Assembly: GCA_034440635.1 (NCBI GenBank)
Contig: JAOTON010001356.1
Coordinates: 2,054,501-2,118,500, forward strand
Reading direction: 5' to 3'
Length of the DNA stretch: 64,000 nucleotides
Source of the DNA: Lepas anatifera
Lineage: Eukaryota > Arthropoda > Thecostraca > Lepadidae
A program made the translations under genes and the position numbers. The notes under the pieces were generated by a model. It was not told the origin of the DNA and did no database searches. It saw nothing but the letters and a program-made list of their open reading frames with translations. This document shows, piece after piece, positions 11,390 to 22,412 of the stretch (the first letter of the stretch is position 1; each line of letters opens with the position of its first letter).

Positions 11390-12219
11390 CCTGTCCTTTT
11401 CAACGAATTTAGTCAACTACCTCCGATGAGCTCATCGCATAAACGCCAGCAGCTCTGATACGTCTTTCCGGTCAGTCAAGTTTATGTTGTAAAATGTTTG
11501 AAACTCAAGCGCAATTTTGGTCTCAGTTAGTGTTACCTAAATCAGTTGATTTATGCCTTTTTAGTAGCTTTGGAAAGTTTTCCACTGTTTTTCCGGCTTG
11601 TTTATAAATTTAATTTTATTTGCACTCTATTGGTGGTGGTGATTTTGGAAAAATAGCTACTAGGCTACTACATAGCCATAATTTAAGCCTTCATCCTCTT
11701 CTTGTTCAGAAGAAAATATATGTTATTTTCCGGATTTGGTTGGTTCTACTTTTGAACCAAACCAGGTTTAATACTAAAAGACAACTGTTGTGAACATATA
11801 TTTTCCACTATTTACCGAATAAAATCTATAAAATATTTATGCATATAATTAATAATACCACCAAAGCATAATTTTGCAGTCAGCATAGTGATGCAGACTG
11901 GTAAATGGAGGGTAGTGTCTAAGCTACTCGCTGGTAAACTCAGCCCCCTCCAAAGTTAGTTGGCAGCAATATACTGTTACGGCGTACAAATGCGACTGCT
12001 CCATGGGGCTTACGTGTTAAATTGCTCATTTTCAACCACGTGCTAGCCACAGCCTATGGCTGTTGGAAGAAATATAACGTCGTCAATGGAAGGCCTGTTC
12101 CCTGCCCTTTCCACTTTCCATTTGGTATTTTTATGTCAGATGTGCATAAATGCCTAAAAAATCGATTTTCGAGAACCATGCAAATGTAAGCCGCAAATTT
12201 CCCGGCGTACACCCCGTAC
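11390..12219. other. AT-rich upstream flank of the transporter gene
   Basis: No frame or element was recognised. The region may hold the 5'UTR intron and promoter of the minus-strand gene, but no TATA box or initiator could be assigned. Confidence 0.4.
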
Positions 12220-12298
12220 GCCGGCGGTCGCGTAGCGCAACGGTTAGAGCGATGGTCTATAAATCAGATGATGGTGAGTTCGAATCCCAGTCTCGGCT
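12220..12298 (+). tRNA. tRNA-like sequence, probably pseudogene or SINE head
   Basis: The ends GCCGGCG and TCTCGGC can pair with wobbles. An A-box-like TAGCGCAACGGTTA and a good B box GAGTTCGAATCC are spaced as in a tRNA. The anticodon stem is weak (loop ATAAATC) and the T stem has mismatches, so a functional tRNA is unlikely. Confidence 0.4.
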
Positions 12299-12711
12299 TC
12301 CGCTTTTAACCACTGGGGTGGAGCACTGCGAGTGATATGGTTGTTTTTTTACTCAATCAAGGGAGTGCTTAGAACTCTTCGTGAGCATTCAGATGTTTCA
12401 CTACATGACCAAAGATAGAGTTGCCACTTTGTTATCCACTTGCCAAATTGGGAGAAGCGGACAATATGGAATACCAACGGGGCAAAGCAAGGAATGCCAG
12501 TAGTCATCTAATGATAATAATAATAATTGTCCGGCTTAATGACACACCAACCGCCAATAGAGGAGGCAGCATGGTTCCCTGTTTCGTTTTGAGTTATAAT
12601 TCCCTTTCTGACCCGCCCCTGCTGATTTTTGCATCATTTGGGGCGCCTGGACAACATTTTGGCTGTTAGCGAAACCGTTTCGAACAACACCGACTAATAT
12701 AACAATGATAA

Positions 12712-12987
12712 TAAAACGTCATAGGCGGATCCAGGGGGCGGACAAGGAGGGCACGTTTTCTCCCCATGATCGACCCTCGGCACCCCCTGAAATTATCACG
12801 GCGCCTCCTGAAATGTCGCTTCCCACCCCTTCCCCCTCCCCAGGATGCGTAAATCGGCACCCACTGATAGGATTTTGCGCCCATCTGATAGGTTTTGCCC
12901 GTCAAAAGTGGCGACCCCGGACCGGATGGCGCCCCCTCGGGAAGGTGCCCCCCGATCGGCAATCCTAGATCTGCCTTTGTAAAACGT
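12712..12987. mobile_element. hAT-type MITE with 8-bp target duplication
   Basis: A 260-bp element at 12720-12979 begins CATAGGCGGATCCAGG and ends with an imperfect complement of that. It is flanked on both sides by TAAAACGT (12712-12719 and 12980-12987), an exact 8-bp target duplication of the hAT type. The sequence is homologous throughout to the element at 24981-25233. It is non-coding and must depend on a transposase elsewhere. Confidence 0.93.
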
Positions 12988-13595
12988 CACCAGGGAAAGG
13001 GGGAATTTCTGAAATTGTCTCTGGTCAAATACCAATGGATGAAAAAGGCATCTCTGACCGAACTACTTTCTTAAATATAATAAACGCACGGATGAACTCT
13101 GGAAATTTTAGGACCAATACCTGTCCTCAATTTACCGTGTCTGCGTAAAACTGCGTAGATAGTGATCTGCAATTTTTACACGACGTTACTTTTTTGGATT
13201 TCCACGTCTGCGGGGAAAACATGATTTTTAGATGCCTCAAATAAGGCTTTCAATATGTTTTTCATAAAGATGACACGGGAATTGTTCTATGTAGTCTGGC
13301 GATAACTTCACTTTTTCACGAAGCGGCAAGAAACTCGACAAGAAAAGGAAGCAAACTTAGTCTAAACCAACATCCAATCATCAAATTAGAAATATACTTG
13401 ACAAAAATCTGAAAGACATTGGACAAACTCCCTGCATCCACCTGGGGCCCTGGACCAACCCTCCCTGGATCTGCCTACGTCAACCAGAATGCAAAAGTTC
13501 AGGCACCAGCGATTTTTTTTCACACTGCAAACATCAACATTCAAAGATACCATCTGAATGCAATATCTACTGATCACTCATAGGTAGCTTCCGTG
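12988..13595. other. Unique spacer between two MITEs
   Basis: No gene, tandem repeat or RNA was recognised here. Confidence 0.45.
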
Positions 13596-13894
13596 CAGTG
13601 GTGGATACGAGGCAGAGGGCTAAGGCCTCAAGCCCCCTCCATGTTTAAGTGCCTATAGCTAATGCATAGGCGGAGACTGATGATAATTTGAGTTTTAGGG
13701 CACTTCAGCTGGGGAGGCTATATGTGTTCGTCTGTAACGCATTACATCATTCCGTCATTCCAAGATTGGTTTTATTAGCTAGACTGGCATATACAGAGAG
13801 TGCATAGGCGAAGACTGATCTGAGGCGTTGGTGGGTGGTGGTCGAGTCCACTAGCCCCTCCCCACCTCAAAATGAAGTCCTGGATCCACCACTG
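13596..13894. mobile_element. hAT-like MITE, CAGTGGTGGAT ends
   Basis: The left end reads CAGTGGTGGATAC and the right end, reversed, CAGTGGTGGATCCAGGAC, giving about 299 bp. The flanking octamers CTTCCGTG and ATTCCACG agree at five of eight positions, which may be a decayed target duplication. Ends starting CAGTGG are usual for hAT elements. Non-coding. Confidence 0.65.
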
Positions 13895-16800
13895 ATTCCA
13901 CGCAAGTGTATTGCCAAATGTCACAATGCGGTCTTCCTAGCATACACAATAATTATCCAAATATCTTCAATATTTGATTAACCACCCCACAACGCCGCCA
14001 ATTGCTCCAGTAAGGACTATAATAACTTCCTCACACTCTTAAACAATAATCATAAAGTGAACAAACGAAATACGGCTCAAATACCAAACTAAATAGTTTG
14101 TCACTTTCTTGCTTTTAACTACATTTTATCGTTTCATGAGGACATTTTTTCGTTTTTAAGGACGTTTTTCGTTTTCTCCTTTTGCGTAGTGTAGCTTGCC
14201 CAATACATTTCAATGGCGCAAACTTGTTTGCAGTGACTAAAAAATGAAAACAACTCATTAAAAAGTGTGCAGTGTAGTCAGTACTTGAAATTCTAAAAGG
14301 AAAAAGAAAAACCCCAGACCAGGATCAAAAGCTAAAACCCCCCAGTACATTGCCAGAGACACTGCTAGAATGAGAAAAAAAAAATGAACGCGAAGGGACA
14401 GTGCTTTTGCCACGACAGTGCTTGCAGACAGTGCTGTGCAGACAGTGCTGTGCAGACAGTGCTGTACTTTTGCCACGGAAAATCGGTGCAAAAGCACAGA
14501 TGAGACGTGGCATGGTCTGTGCATAGACTAAAACTGTGTGTGTGTGAGCTAAAACTCCATGTCTAGACCAAAGCTACAATGAAGGAAACAAAAAGGCTAA
14601 GCACAGTGCGGATAAGGATAACGATTAGCTTAAAAATCAGGAAAGGGTAAAACTCAATGTTTCGGTCCAAGAAAATCTTCAGGTGAACTACACCTGCATG
14701 CAACTATATGCATCTAGACAAAACTACATGCATCTCTCTTGCAATGTAGCTAAAAATGTGCACACTCACGATCCCAACTTGGCAAGACTTATCAGCTTGG
14801 GGATTGCACTTAGATTGAATTCCACTATGTCTAAGTGGGATACCAGTTCTGGTTCAATACCCACAGACAAAATATTCAAATTCGTGCATGTATGTATATA
14901 ATTTTATCACAATGACTTCGTCCATAATTGGGAATACCCGTCGACGATTGAATAAATAAATTGAAATTGAAATTTTCTGTCAGGAGTCATGCTATTCTGC
15001 CAACTTTTGCGCTCCTTATAAACATATCAAATTTAGTACCTAGTCCTACCTAACTGTTTTTTCATCTATTTCTTAACTAATTTGTAACTTAAAGGCTCAG
15101 TTTCCATGGGCTAGAAGCGATTCAGATAGACCTGAGATTTGGGATACAGCAATCACGGTTTTGATGGCACTTTGGCTGGATACAAAGGATCTGTAACCAA
15201 TAGAACACTTCAATCTTGAATTTGTCAACATTTCTGGTACACCATTCAGTTTTTTTCCTTCCTTCACATATGTTTAAAGTTTTGTTTAAGGGTTGACTGT
15301 TCTGTTGATAAATTTAGACTTAGGTCTGGCTATACTAGGACTGAGAATTATTGATATTTACTCCACGATTCTGATGAAGGGCTGTGCCCGAATATATAAT
15401 CTTCAGTTTTTTACATTTCCGGATTCAGGGAGAGGCCAGGGCACATCTTAACAGCTCATCATCATGCTCCTCGCAGCACTTCAAAACTTATCAACGTTTG
15501 TTTAGTTTTGTCTAATAAAAGAAAGTTATACCCTCTCCAGTCAACTCTCCTTTATCTCTGCACTGTAAGGGAAATCTTTACCATCACAATGCCAAATCCT
15601 GCCAGATCTTGTTGGATGTGGATTTACAAGAATTGGATTGAAAATGGTTACCATTGCCAAGCTCTAACCATATTGATTGCATCCGAAACTATGTGTGGCC
15701 ACGCTCGACTATGAATGGAAACTGGGACTATTTCTTCACCTATAAAAACAAGTACTGCAACTCAATAACCTACAAAGCCACTCTTAGAAGTTAAGCAATC
15801 TTGACAGCTGAAATAGCTCACTGCTGGTACCCAGCGCATCACATATGGAAGTTTTCACAAGTTAGCGTCTCGAAAAATCAGACTTAAAAGTTTTTGGATC
15901 ACAGCTGCAACAGGACCAGAAAAATACAATTTTCTTTTCCACATCAGAAGAATTTTTGGATTACTCAATGCTGCCTTGATATCAGAGTCCACATGCCACA
16001 CATCTGGGAGAACACACCAAAAACAAGGAATGTGTTCCAGCGTAGACTACAATTGATGCTGCAGCCGCTCAACAAAAACATAAACACTACTGAAACCTTG
16101 CACAGGTTTAACTGATTTCACCTCACTTCATTTCTATTTTGGTTTACAGAGTGCAATATAGCTGTTGCTAGTCTTCAAACTAAAGCAAACCAGGCAATCA
16201 TTAGGTAACCAAAATCATTTAGTGTGGAGTCAGAATACAAACTTACCTGCCTACATTGAACTTTTGAACAAGAACTCGGGAAGGAAGGAAGGCTTCTCCA
16301 CAAACTGGACTCCAATCACTTGTTTTAACAGGCTGCAAGAACTCACTCTATTTAGTGAGATCCTTTTTGGCACACAAATATGGCCCAACACGCAGTCAGT
16401 ATCTTGACTCTTGAGAACAAAATGCCTTTTCCTTAAAAAAGATAAAGGAGAAAGGGTTCAAACTGACTGCAATCAATCTCGGTAAGTTTTCGTAACTTAA
16501 TTCACATCCGCTGCAAACCAAACTGTCTAATAAATAGCTTTGCAACAAACAAAATGCCCCCGATACCTAATTGTTGTATTTCTATTGAAAACTGAGTGAA
16601 CAAAAAGCACAGAGTTTGCCGCTATTTTGGAGCCCCATATTTAGTCTTAATTTGGAAGAAATTTGGAAGAATCTACCAGTTTCTCCTAAATGATGGAGAC
16701 AAAAATACATTTAATTTTCTTTTTGAGCTTTTAGCTGTTGTTTTCATCACATTCGAGACATTTCTTAATTTTGAAGAGAAAATTGTGGCAATACAGCTAT

Positions 16801-18218
16801 ATTTTTGTATTTTTGATCTGCTTACCTAGCGGCTTGCACTACTAAACTTTGGTGTACCCGTCCTCTATTACCCTGGGTAAACTGGCAGACTGCTGCCCTG
16901 CTGACGTCAAAAGTAGAGACCTTTGAGCCGGGACTGGCTTTGGTAACTTTCATGCCTTGGTAGGTATATTGTACACAGGGCAGTTGAATAATTCGTACAC
17001 ATGTGTGTCCTCCCCTGAAAGGGTGGTGGTCAGAGCAACAGAGACACACGGTTAGAGAGACACTGGTGGTAGTGAAAATAACCGTGAGCTATTTTAGGTA
17101 GTTTCGCTTTATCATGTATGTGTATGTTGTATGTTGTATGTTCATCATGTATTTTGACTCACTACAAAATGCGTAGTATATCATAACATACAAAACATAA
17201 CATACTCACCGACCTCACTCGTACATTCCTGTATGACTATTGCTGTCTCTCATGTTTCTTATCTGCTGTTATTCTCCTTTGCTTCTCTTCACCTGTCTAT
17301 ATGGAAATGAAATATAAATTGATTGGTTGATTGATTTTATTAAGTCTCGTTTTGCTCAGCATGACCTCTTGTTTTTGTTTAATCTTCATCACGTAAAGTT
17401 GGATTGTTCCGATCTGGTTTCCGAGTTCGGTTTGTCTGTGCCCTGTTGAACGTCATGTTCTCCCTCTTTGTGGGCAGTTTAGCTTGCACATGTTGGTACT
17501 ATGCAGCACAGCCTCTTCATCCGTGTGGCAGTCACATGTAACAGTTTCTTCAATGCATTTTGTAATGTTGATTTCTTTGCAGACTCTGGCTACACATTTA
17601 ACACTAATGTTATCAAATTCACAGCAACCGTAGAAACTTTTTCAGGATAGGCATTTGTGCAAATGTTGAGCATTATGCATGTTTGTGGAATGCTTCCATT
17701 GTTGAATTTATTTATTATCTAACTTTACTGTTTTTAATCACATGACTGCATCAGTGGGTAACTGGGCAATGCCTGCTTATTTTCTTACCTATACAGAATA
17801 CAGAATGTCTTTGCATATATTTTCACCAAAAACTGGGTACAAACAAAAGCACATGGATTAAAAACAAAAAAAATCATAAAAGGTAAAAAGTAAGGTGACA
17901 TAAAATGATTGACAATGCTGCATGACTGTGCCGCATGATACATTTTGCACTTGTGTCTCTGGCTTCTTCAGGTAATGAAACATTTTGCACTTGTGTCTCT
18001 GGCTTCTTCAGGTAATGAATGGTTACATTTCCTTTTCTAGCTTCAGTGTTGGTCCAAAAAATATAGAAAAGTTATTAGTTATGTTATGATGAAGCTGTGT
18101 TATGAGTGGAGTGGAATGTGTGGAGACCTCAAAAGCTGAAGGTACATTGAAAAGGAAATGTGCCATCATTTTCTTGATAATAAGTTCTTAGAAGGCCTGC
18201 TGTAGATATTGGCCATAA
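13895..18218. other. 4.3-kb AT-rich intergenic region
   Basis: No gene was recognised. Small structures seen: a 14-bp tandem unit (cagacagtgctgtg type) at about 14425-14465; an ATTGAAATTGAAA tail at about 14950-14972 and a TTGATTGGTTGATTG run at about 17318-17335, both like 3' tails of retroposons; and TATGTTG repeats at about 17115-17145. Confidence 0.45.
17940..18019. repeat. Two-copy 40-bp tandem duplication
   Basis: A 40-bp block starting at CATTTTGCACTTGTGTCTCT is repeated immediately with essentially no differences, so the duplication is recent. Confidence 0.9.
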
Positions 18219-18898
18219 ACTACAGAGTGTTGTGGGAATGACCTAGGACTCTAAAAATATGAAAAACAGAAGACAATAAGATCACCAAAAGACTTAAAAC
18301 CCACCCATTGCAATTGGTTAAAAAGGCCAAAAAGAAAATGTAAAATCACAACACAAGGCAGCCAAAAAACCCAAACTACAGTCACTAAATTTCTTAGTCC
18401 TAAAAAGCCCAAAAGGCTTAGACAAGGTAAATATGAATAAAGGGTGGGAAAGGAAAGCTTGGGATGAGGTAGACACAACATTAGTTCTGTGACTGTTGTC
18501 TGGCAAGGAGTGAGGTTGGAGGTGGCTAGAGGCCTGAGGCAAACTTTAAAAAAGATGAAAAACAAACTTACACTTTTTGCAAAAAAGTTTGCCTCAGGCC
18601 TCTAGCCACCACCACCGCCTTGCACTCCTTGGCTGACAATGGTCAATGACCGAAATATTGTGTCTACCTCAACCCACTCTTTTCTTTATATTTACCTTGT
18701 CTTAGACTATTTTGGGCTTTTTAGGGCTTATAAATTTTATTTTCTTAAATTTCTTTTTTTTTGGCTGGATTCTTATGATTTTATATTTAAGCTTTTTGGC
18801 CTTTTTTACTGATGGGTGGGTTTTTATTCTTTAATCGTTTTTACTGTGTTCTGTTTTTCATCTATTTAGGGCCCTAGGTAATTCCCACAACACTGCAG
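18219..18898. mobile_element. Foldback element, arms of about 320 bp
   Basis: The block 18219-18545 is matched by its reverse complement at about 18585-18898, leaving a loop of only about 40 bp. The outer ends read TACAGAGTGTTGTGGGAAT and, reversed, TGCAGTGTTGTGGGAATTAC. Shared internal blocks include the run around AGGCCTGAGGCAAACTT and AAAGCCCAAAA. The arms differ by scattered substitutions, so the structure is not a simple assembly artefact. No coding frame fits. A Tc1/mariner- or MULE-type foldback MITE is likely; a transcribed hairpin RNA source is possible. Confidence 0.85.
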
Positions 18899-19701
18899 TT
18901 TTCTTGATGTTAGAGGGAAAGTGGCCATATCTGACCTATGATTTCCAACTGCCCATTGCAATTTAAATTAAAAACCAGTGAAGATATTTCACTGGTGCAC
19001 GATGCATTCTTTTGTCTGCATGATGTCCTAATATGCATTCATCTCAACCGTGTGTGGCACAAACTAGAAGAGAATGAAATAAGAAATAAATCATCACTTT
19101 TGGTCTACTATCGTCATTTCGTCGCTTATTTTTCCCCTTGATTTTTTGTTGTGTTTCACAATTTTGTGAGCCACCTCAAGAAAACGCTTCTGGGGTGGAA
19201 GGTCTAAGTTTTTTCAGTATTACTACTATTTAGAAGAGAAGCAAACAGACAGTATGAATCTAAGAAAGCATGAGGACTGGGGATTAAAAGAAAAGAAAAA
19301 AACATGGAAGAAGTGAGCAATAGTGAAAGCTGGAAAAGAACTCTGGCATCCGCTATATGGAGCATCAGGAACAGCAGTTATTAAATCAAAGACAACTTAA
19401 AAACAAAGCCAAAGAATCGGACCTCCAAGTTTGGCGTGAGCCGCCGGATCGCCGCTGCTCAAGGATTGCGATGCGCCAGGTGACGGCGACTGTGCGGACC
19501 GGCGACTACTGTGTGTGCGACTACTCTGCCCGCCGCCCTGTGAGCGCGGAGCCGGGCTTGTGGTTTGGCTCAGCTACCGGTTTGGATTGGAGTCTGGCTC
19601 TGGGTCCGGCTCCGGCGGCGGGGTCAGATCTTCGGATTGGGAGACAGGCGGCATCTGTCCGCCTCTACTCGCGTTGTCACTGCCGCTTCTCCGGGGCTAC
19701 C
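18899..19701. other. Flank of the 27-bp minisatellite
   Basis: AT-rich to about 19300, then abruptly GC-rich from about 19400. The GC-rich part is open in three forward frames, which reflects composition rather than a gene. Confidence 0.45.
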
Positions 19702-20412
19702 GATCGGCTGCAGCTGGACGGTCCTGTCGGTCGGCTGCAGCTGGACGGTCCCGTCGGTCGGCTCTGGCTGGATGGTCCCGTCGGTCGGCTCTGGCTGGAT
19801 GGTCCCGTCGGTCGGCTGCGGGTGGACGGTCCCGTCGGTCGGCTGCGGGAGGACGGTCCCGTCGGTCGGCTGCGGGAGGACGGTCCCGTCGGTCGGCTGC
19901 GGGTGGACGGTCCTGTCGGTCGGCTGCGGGTGGACGGTCCCGTCGGTCGGCTGCGGGTGGACGGTCCCGTCGGTCGGCTGCGGGTGGACGGTCCTGTCGG
20001 TCGGCTGCGGGTGGACGGTCCTGTCGGTCGGCTGCAGCTGGACGGTCCCGTCGGTCGGCTCTGGCTGGATGGTCCCGTCGGTCGGCTCTGGCTGGATGGT
20101 CCCGTCGGTCGGCTGCGGGTGGACGGTCCTGTCGGTCGGCTGCAGCTGGACGGTCCCGTCGGTCGGCTCTGGCTGGATGGTCCCGTCGGTCGGCTCTGGC
20201 TGGATGGTCCCGTCGGTCGGCTGCGGGTGGACGGTCCCGTCGGTCGGCTGCGGGAGGACAGTCCTGTCGGTCGGCTGCGGGAGGACGGTCCCGTCGGTCG
20301 GCTGCGGGAGGACGGTCCCGTCGGTCGGCTGCGGGTGGACGGTCCTGTCGCGTCGGCTGCGGGTGGACGGTCCTGTCGGTCGGCTCTGGCTGGATGGTCC
20401 TGTCGGTCGTGA
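19357..20412 (+). CDS. Doubtful ORF through the 27-bp array
   Basis: An ATG at 19357 opens 351 codons whose second part is a nonapeptide array (VGRLRVDGP type). There is no signal peptide and no recognisable domain in the first 115 residues. The competing forward frames are as long, so the open frame is explained by repeat periodicity. Translation is unproven. Confidence 0.15.
   Translation: MEHQEQQLLNQRQLKNKAKESDLQVWREPPDRRCSRIAMRQVTATVRTGDYCVCDYSARRPVSAEPGLWFGSATGLDWSLALGPAPAAGSDLRIGRQAASVRLYSRCHCRFSGATDRLQLDGPVGRLQLDGPVGRLWLDGPVGRLWLDGPVGRLRVDGPVGRLREDGPVGRLREDGPVGRLRVDGPVGRLRVDGPVGRLRVDGPVGRLRVDGPVGRLRVDGPVGRLQLDGPVGRLWLDGPVGRLWLDGPVGRLRVDGPVGRLQLDGPVGRLWLDGPVGRLWLDGPVGRLRVDGPVGRLREDSPVGRLREDGPVGRLREDGPVGRLRVDGPVASAAGGRSCRSALAGWSCRS
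19702..20409. repeat. 27-bp GC-rich minisatellite, about 26 units
   Basis: The unit is 27 bp, of the form GGTCGGCTGCGGGTGGAC plus GGTCCCGTC. Four variants occur, distinguishable by their first-frame peptide: QLD (Q), WLD (W), RVD (V) and RED (E). The order is Q Q W W V E E V V V V V Q W W V Q W W V E E E V, then two more units after a 1-nt insertion at about 20350. The block Q-W-W-V recurs as a 108-bp higher-order unit. Because 27 is divisible by three, all three forward frames and two reverse frames stay open along the array. Confidence 0.95.
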
Positions 20413-21254
20413 TGTCGCCGCCGAGCGGTGTATAATCGCATGAACCGTGCATAACCACCACCACCGCCTACGTGACTGCCACCAATCGCTGTGAAGAAAC
20501 TAGATTGCAAACAACCGGTGAGTGCACCTCCTTCGCGGGCACCGTCAGCCGCTACTGCACTCCGGACACTGGCAAACCAGGACTGACCGACCACTTCGTG
20601 AAGCACACAGACTATTGATAACGAAGAAGCTGGGCTGGGGACGCAAAAGGCTGGTAATCAGCTGACTGTAATAAATGAAGATTAAAATGTAATGTCATGG
20701 AGCAGTATTTAGGGTAGTCTCATCTTGAACTGGCTAACCTTCTGCAGATTATTTCTTTGTGTGGTTCTAAATGGATATATTGTGAAATCAATAATGTGAC
20801 AGCAGGCTTTCTTTTCTCTCGACTGCTGACGTGAGGGGTGCCACCTATCAGGCCCACGGCATATGAGCCCTCCCTAACCATGTGTATTTGAGACAACATA
20901 ACCGATTAAATATTTAGACTCTGGTCGTCTTGGTGTTATAAACTTTCGAAAGGATGTCACTTTTCCCTCAGCGGAGGCGTGCGTGTGTGGCAAAAAGGCA
21001 TAATAGCCACCAGGTACATTCCACTTGTGAATGAAAATTTCTGCCATTTATATTGCTCAATAAGTTCGAAACACAAATCCCATAAGCTGCTCGTCCCTTG
21101 TGTTCATTTGCTAAACTGTGTCGCTCTGTCTGCGAATGACGAGAACTTGGCAGCGCTTATTGTTCAGGACTGTGACGGAAGATATAGGTGGCGCCAGCCG
21201 ATGATGGCTGGATTTGATGCTGCCGGCGTTGTGGTTGTGAATGCACCAACGCTC
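20412..21254. other. Unique flank, nothing recognised
   Basis: Mixed composition between the minisatellite and the SINE. No frame with domain content was seen. Confidence 0.45.
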
Positions 21255-21555
21255 GCCGCCCCGGTAGCTTAGTTGGTAGAGCGTTGGGCTCCGTCCCGCT
21301 GCTCAGTAACATGCAGTGGCAGTGCATGTCCAGGCTTGGGATCGGTTCCCCTGAGACGCTCCGGCGCTCAATAGTTTACCCGACGTACAGGTCGGCTGGC
21401 AACTGACTGGTGAGAGGGTGACCTGAGCGGGGCAGCCGTCCCTGTGCTTTGTGGGACGTTAAACCTTGGCTTTTAAATTAACCCTCCATTGAGGGAGTTA
21501 CTCGTTCGGGTGGTGGGGTCGGGGTCTCCGTGACAAGTCCCTTGCTGACTTGAGT
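21255..21555 (+). mobile_element. tRNA-derived SINE with intact A box
   Basis: The head GCCGCCCCGGTAGCTTAGTT then GGTAGAGC carries a perfect polymerase III A box; a degraded B box (GGATCGGTTCC) follows. The body includes TAGTTTACCCGACGTA, GGTCGGCTGGCAACTGACTG, CTTTGTGGGACGTTAAA and GGAGTTACTCG. The same body occurs on the minus strand at 36483-36655, 47241-47458 and 58632-58850, defining one SINE family in this window. An insert of about 25 bp sits in the tRNA part. Confidence 0.85.
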
Positions 21556-21951
21556 GAGACTTCAACTCCTGCAGACATACTAGGAACAACTTGAACAAAA
21601 TTGATATAAAAAATGTCTCTGATGGGGGTCGCCTTTTTCTCCCTGATCTCTGATTGGGGCCAGGGGCGGCCATGCTGTGGGCAGAACCGAAGCTGAGCTT
21701 ACTTCGGAGCTGCCACCTGCGTCCTGCAACTGGCCCCAATTGGATCAGCGATGAGAAGCATGAATTTTGTTTGACTGTACCTTTGGGTGCACATGAGAGT
21801 ACCTGAGTCATTCCGGTCTATGGTACTTTTGTGGTGGCGGAAGACATATCGACATATGGGGGGGGCGGGGGCAGTGGATTATGATAGATAGGAGTGAATA
21901 GATTAACCCCTGAAGTGGGGACAATGGCAGCTTAGGTATTGGCAATGCCCA

Positions 21952-22412
21952 TTAAAGGGAATTTGGCACCTTGGTCGAATCCTGGAATTTAGTGTTATTA
22001 GGCGTACTTTTAATAAAAAATAATGAAACCACTCACGATTTCTCTGAAAAATGTACAATAAGCTCAATGTTTGATTTTTTAAAATACTCCTCTAGAAAAA
22101 GAGATAAATATCAGCCCGTGGATGATGTCACGATCTGGTCACCACTACCATACTTGTAACGCTTCAAGGGCTTGGATTGGCTGATACTCATCGTGACGTC
22201 AGCATATGTCGTCACACCAGTAGCTCACAACAATGGCTGCCGGCGACGGGGGGCTGAGGGGGGCTGGTGTCAGGTAGGTTTTAGCTTTTTTCTACGGAAA
22301 TATCGAGTTCCAAGACAAATGAAATATGGAGTACCGGGTTTTCCGACCTGCTTTAAAACTTGGCTATCTCAGTTAAAATCATCACGTTGTGAAGGTGCCA
22401 CATTCCCTTTAA
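21952..22412. mobile_element. 461-bp MITE carrying the first exon of the RBM34-like gene
   Basis: TTAAAGGGAATTTGGCACCTT-type ends face each other: the left at 21952 and the reverse complement of TTAAAGGGAATGTGGCACCTT at the right, finishing at 22412, with one mismatch. Both boundaries carry TTAA, so a TTAA target is possible; a TA target fits equally because of the adjoining As. The interior contains CRE- and CCAAT-like motifs, an ATG in strong context and a splice donor. No transposase frame is present. Confidence 0.8.
22174..22201 (+). promoter_or_regulatory. CCAAT (inverted) and CRE/ATF sites upstream of the RBM34-like start
   Basis: GATTGGCTG at about 22174-22182 is an inverted CCAAT box, and the perfect palindrome TGACGTCA lies at 22194-22201, 31 bp before the proposed start codon. 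Both lie inside the MITE. Their use as promoter elements is inferred. Confidence 0.4.

Noticed and set aside
19677..20606. Long minus-strand ORFs through the 27-bp array
   Set aside because: Open only because the unit length is divisible by three and contains no stop in those frames; no start context or domain.
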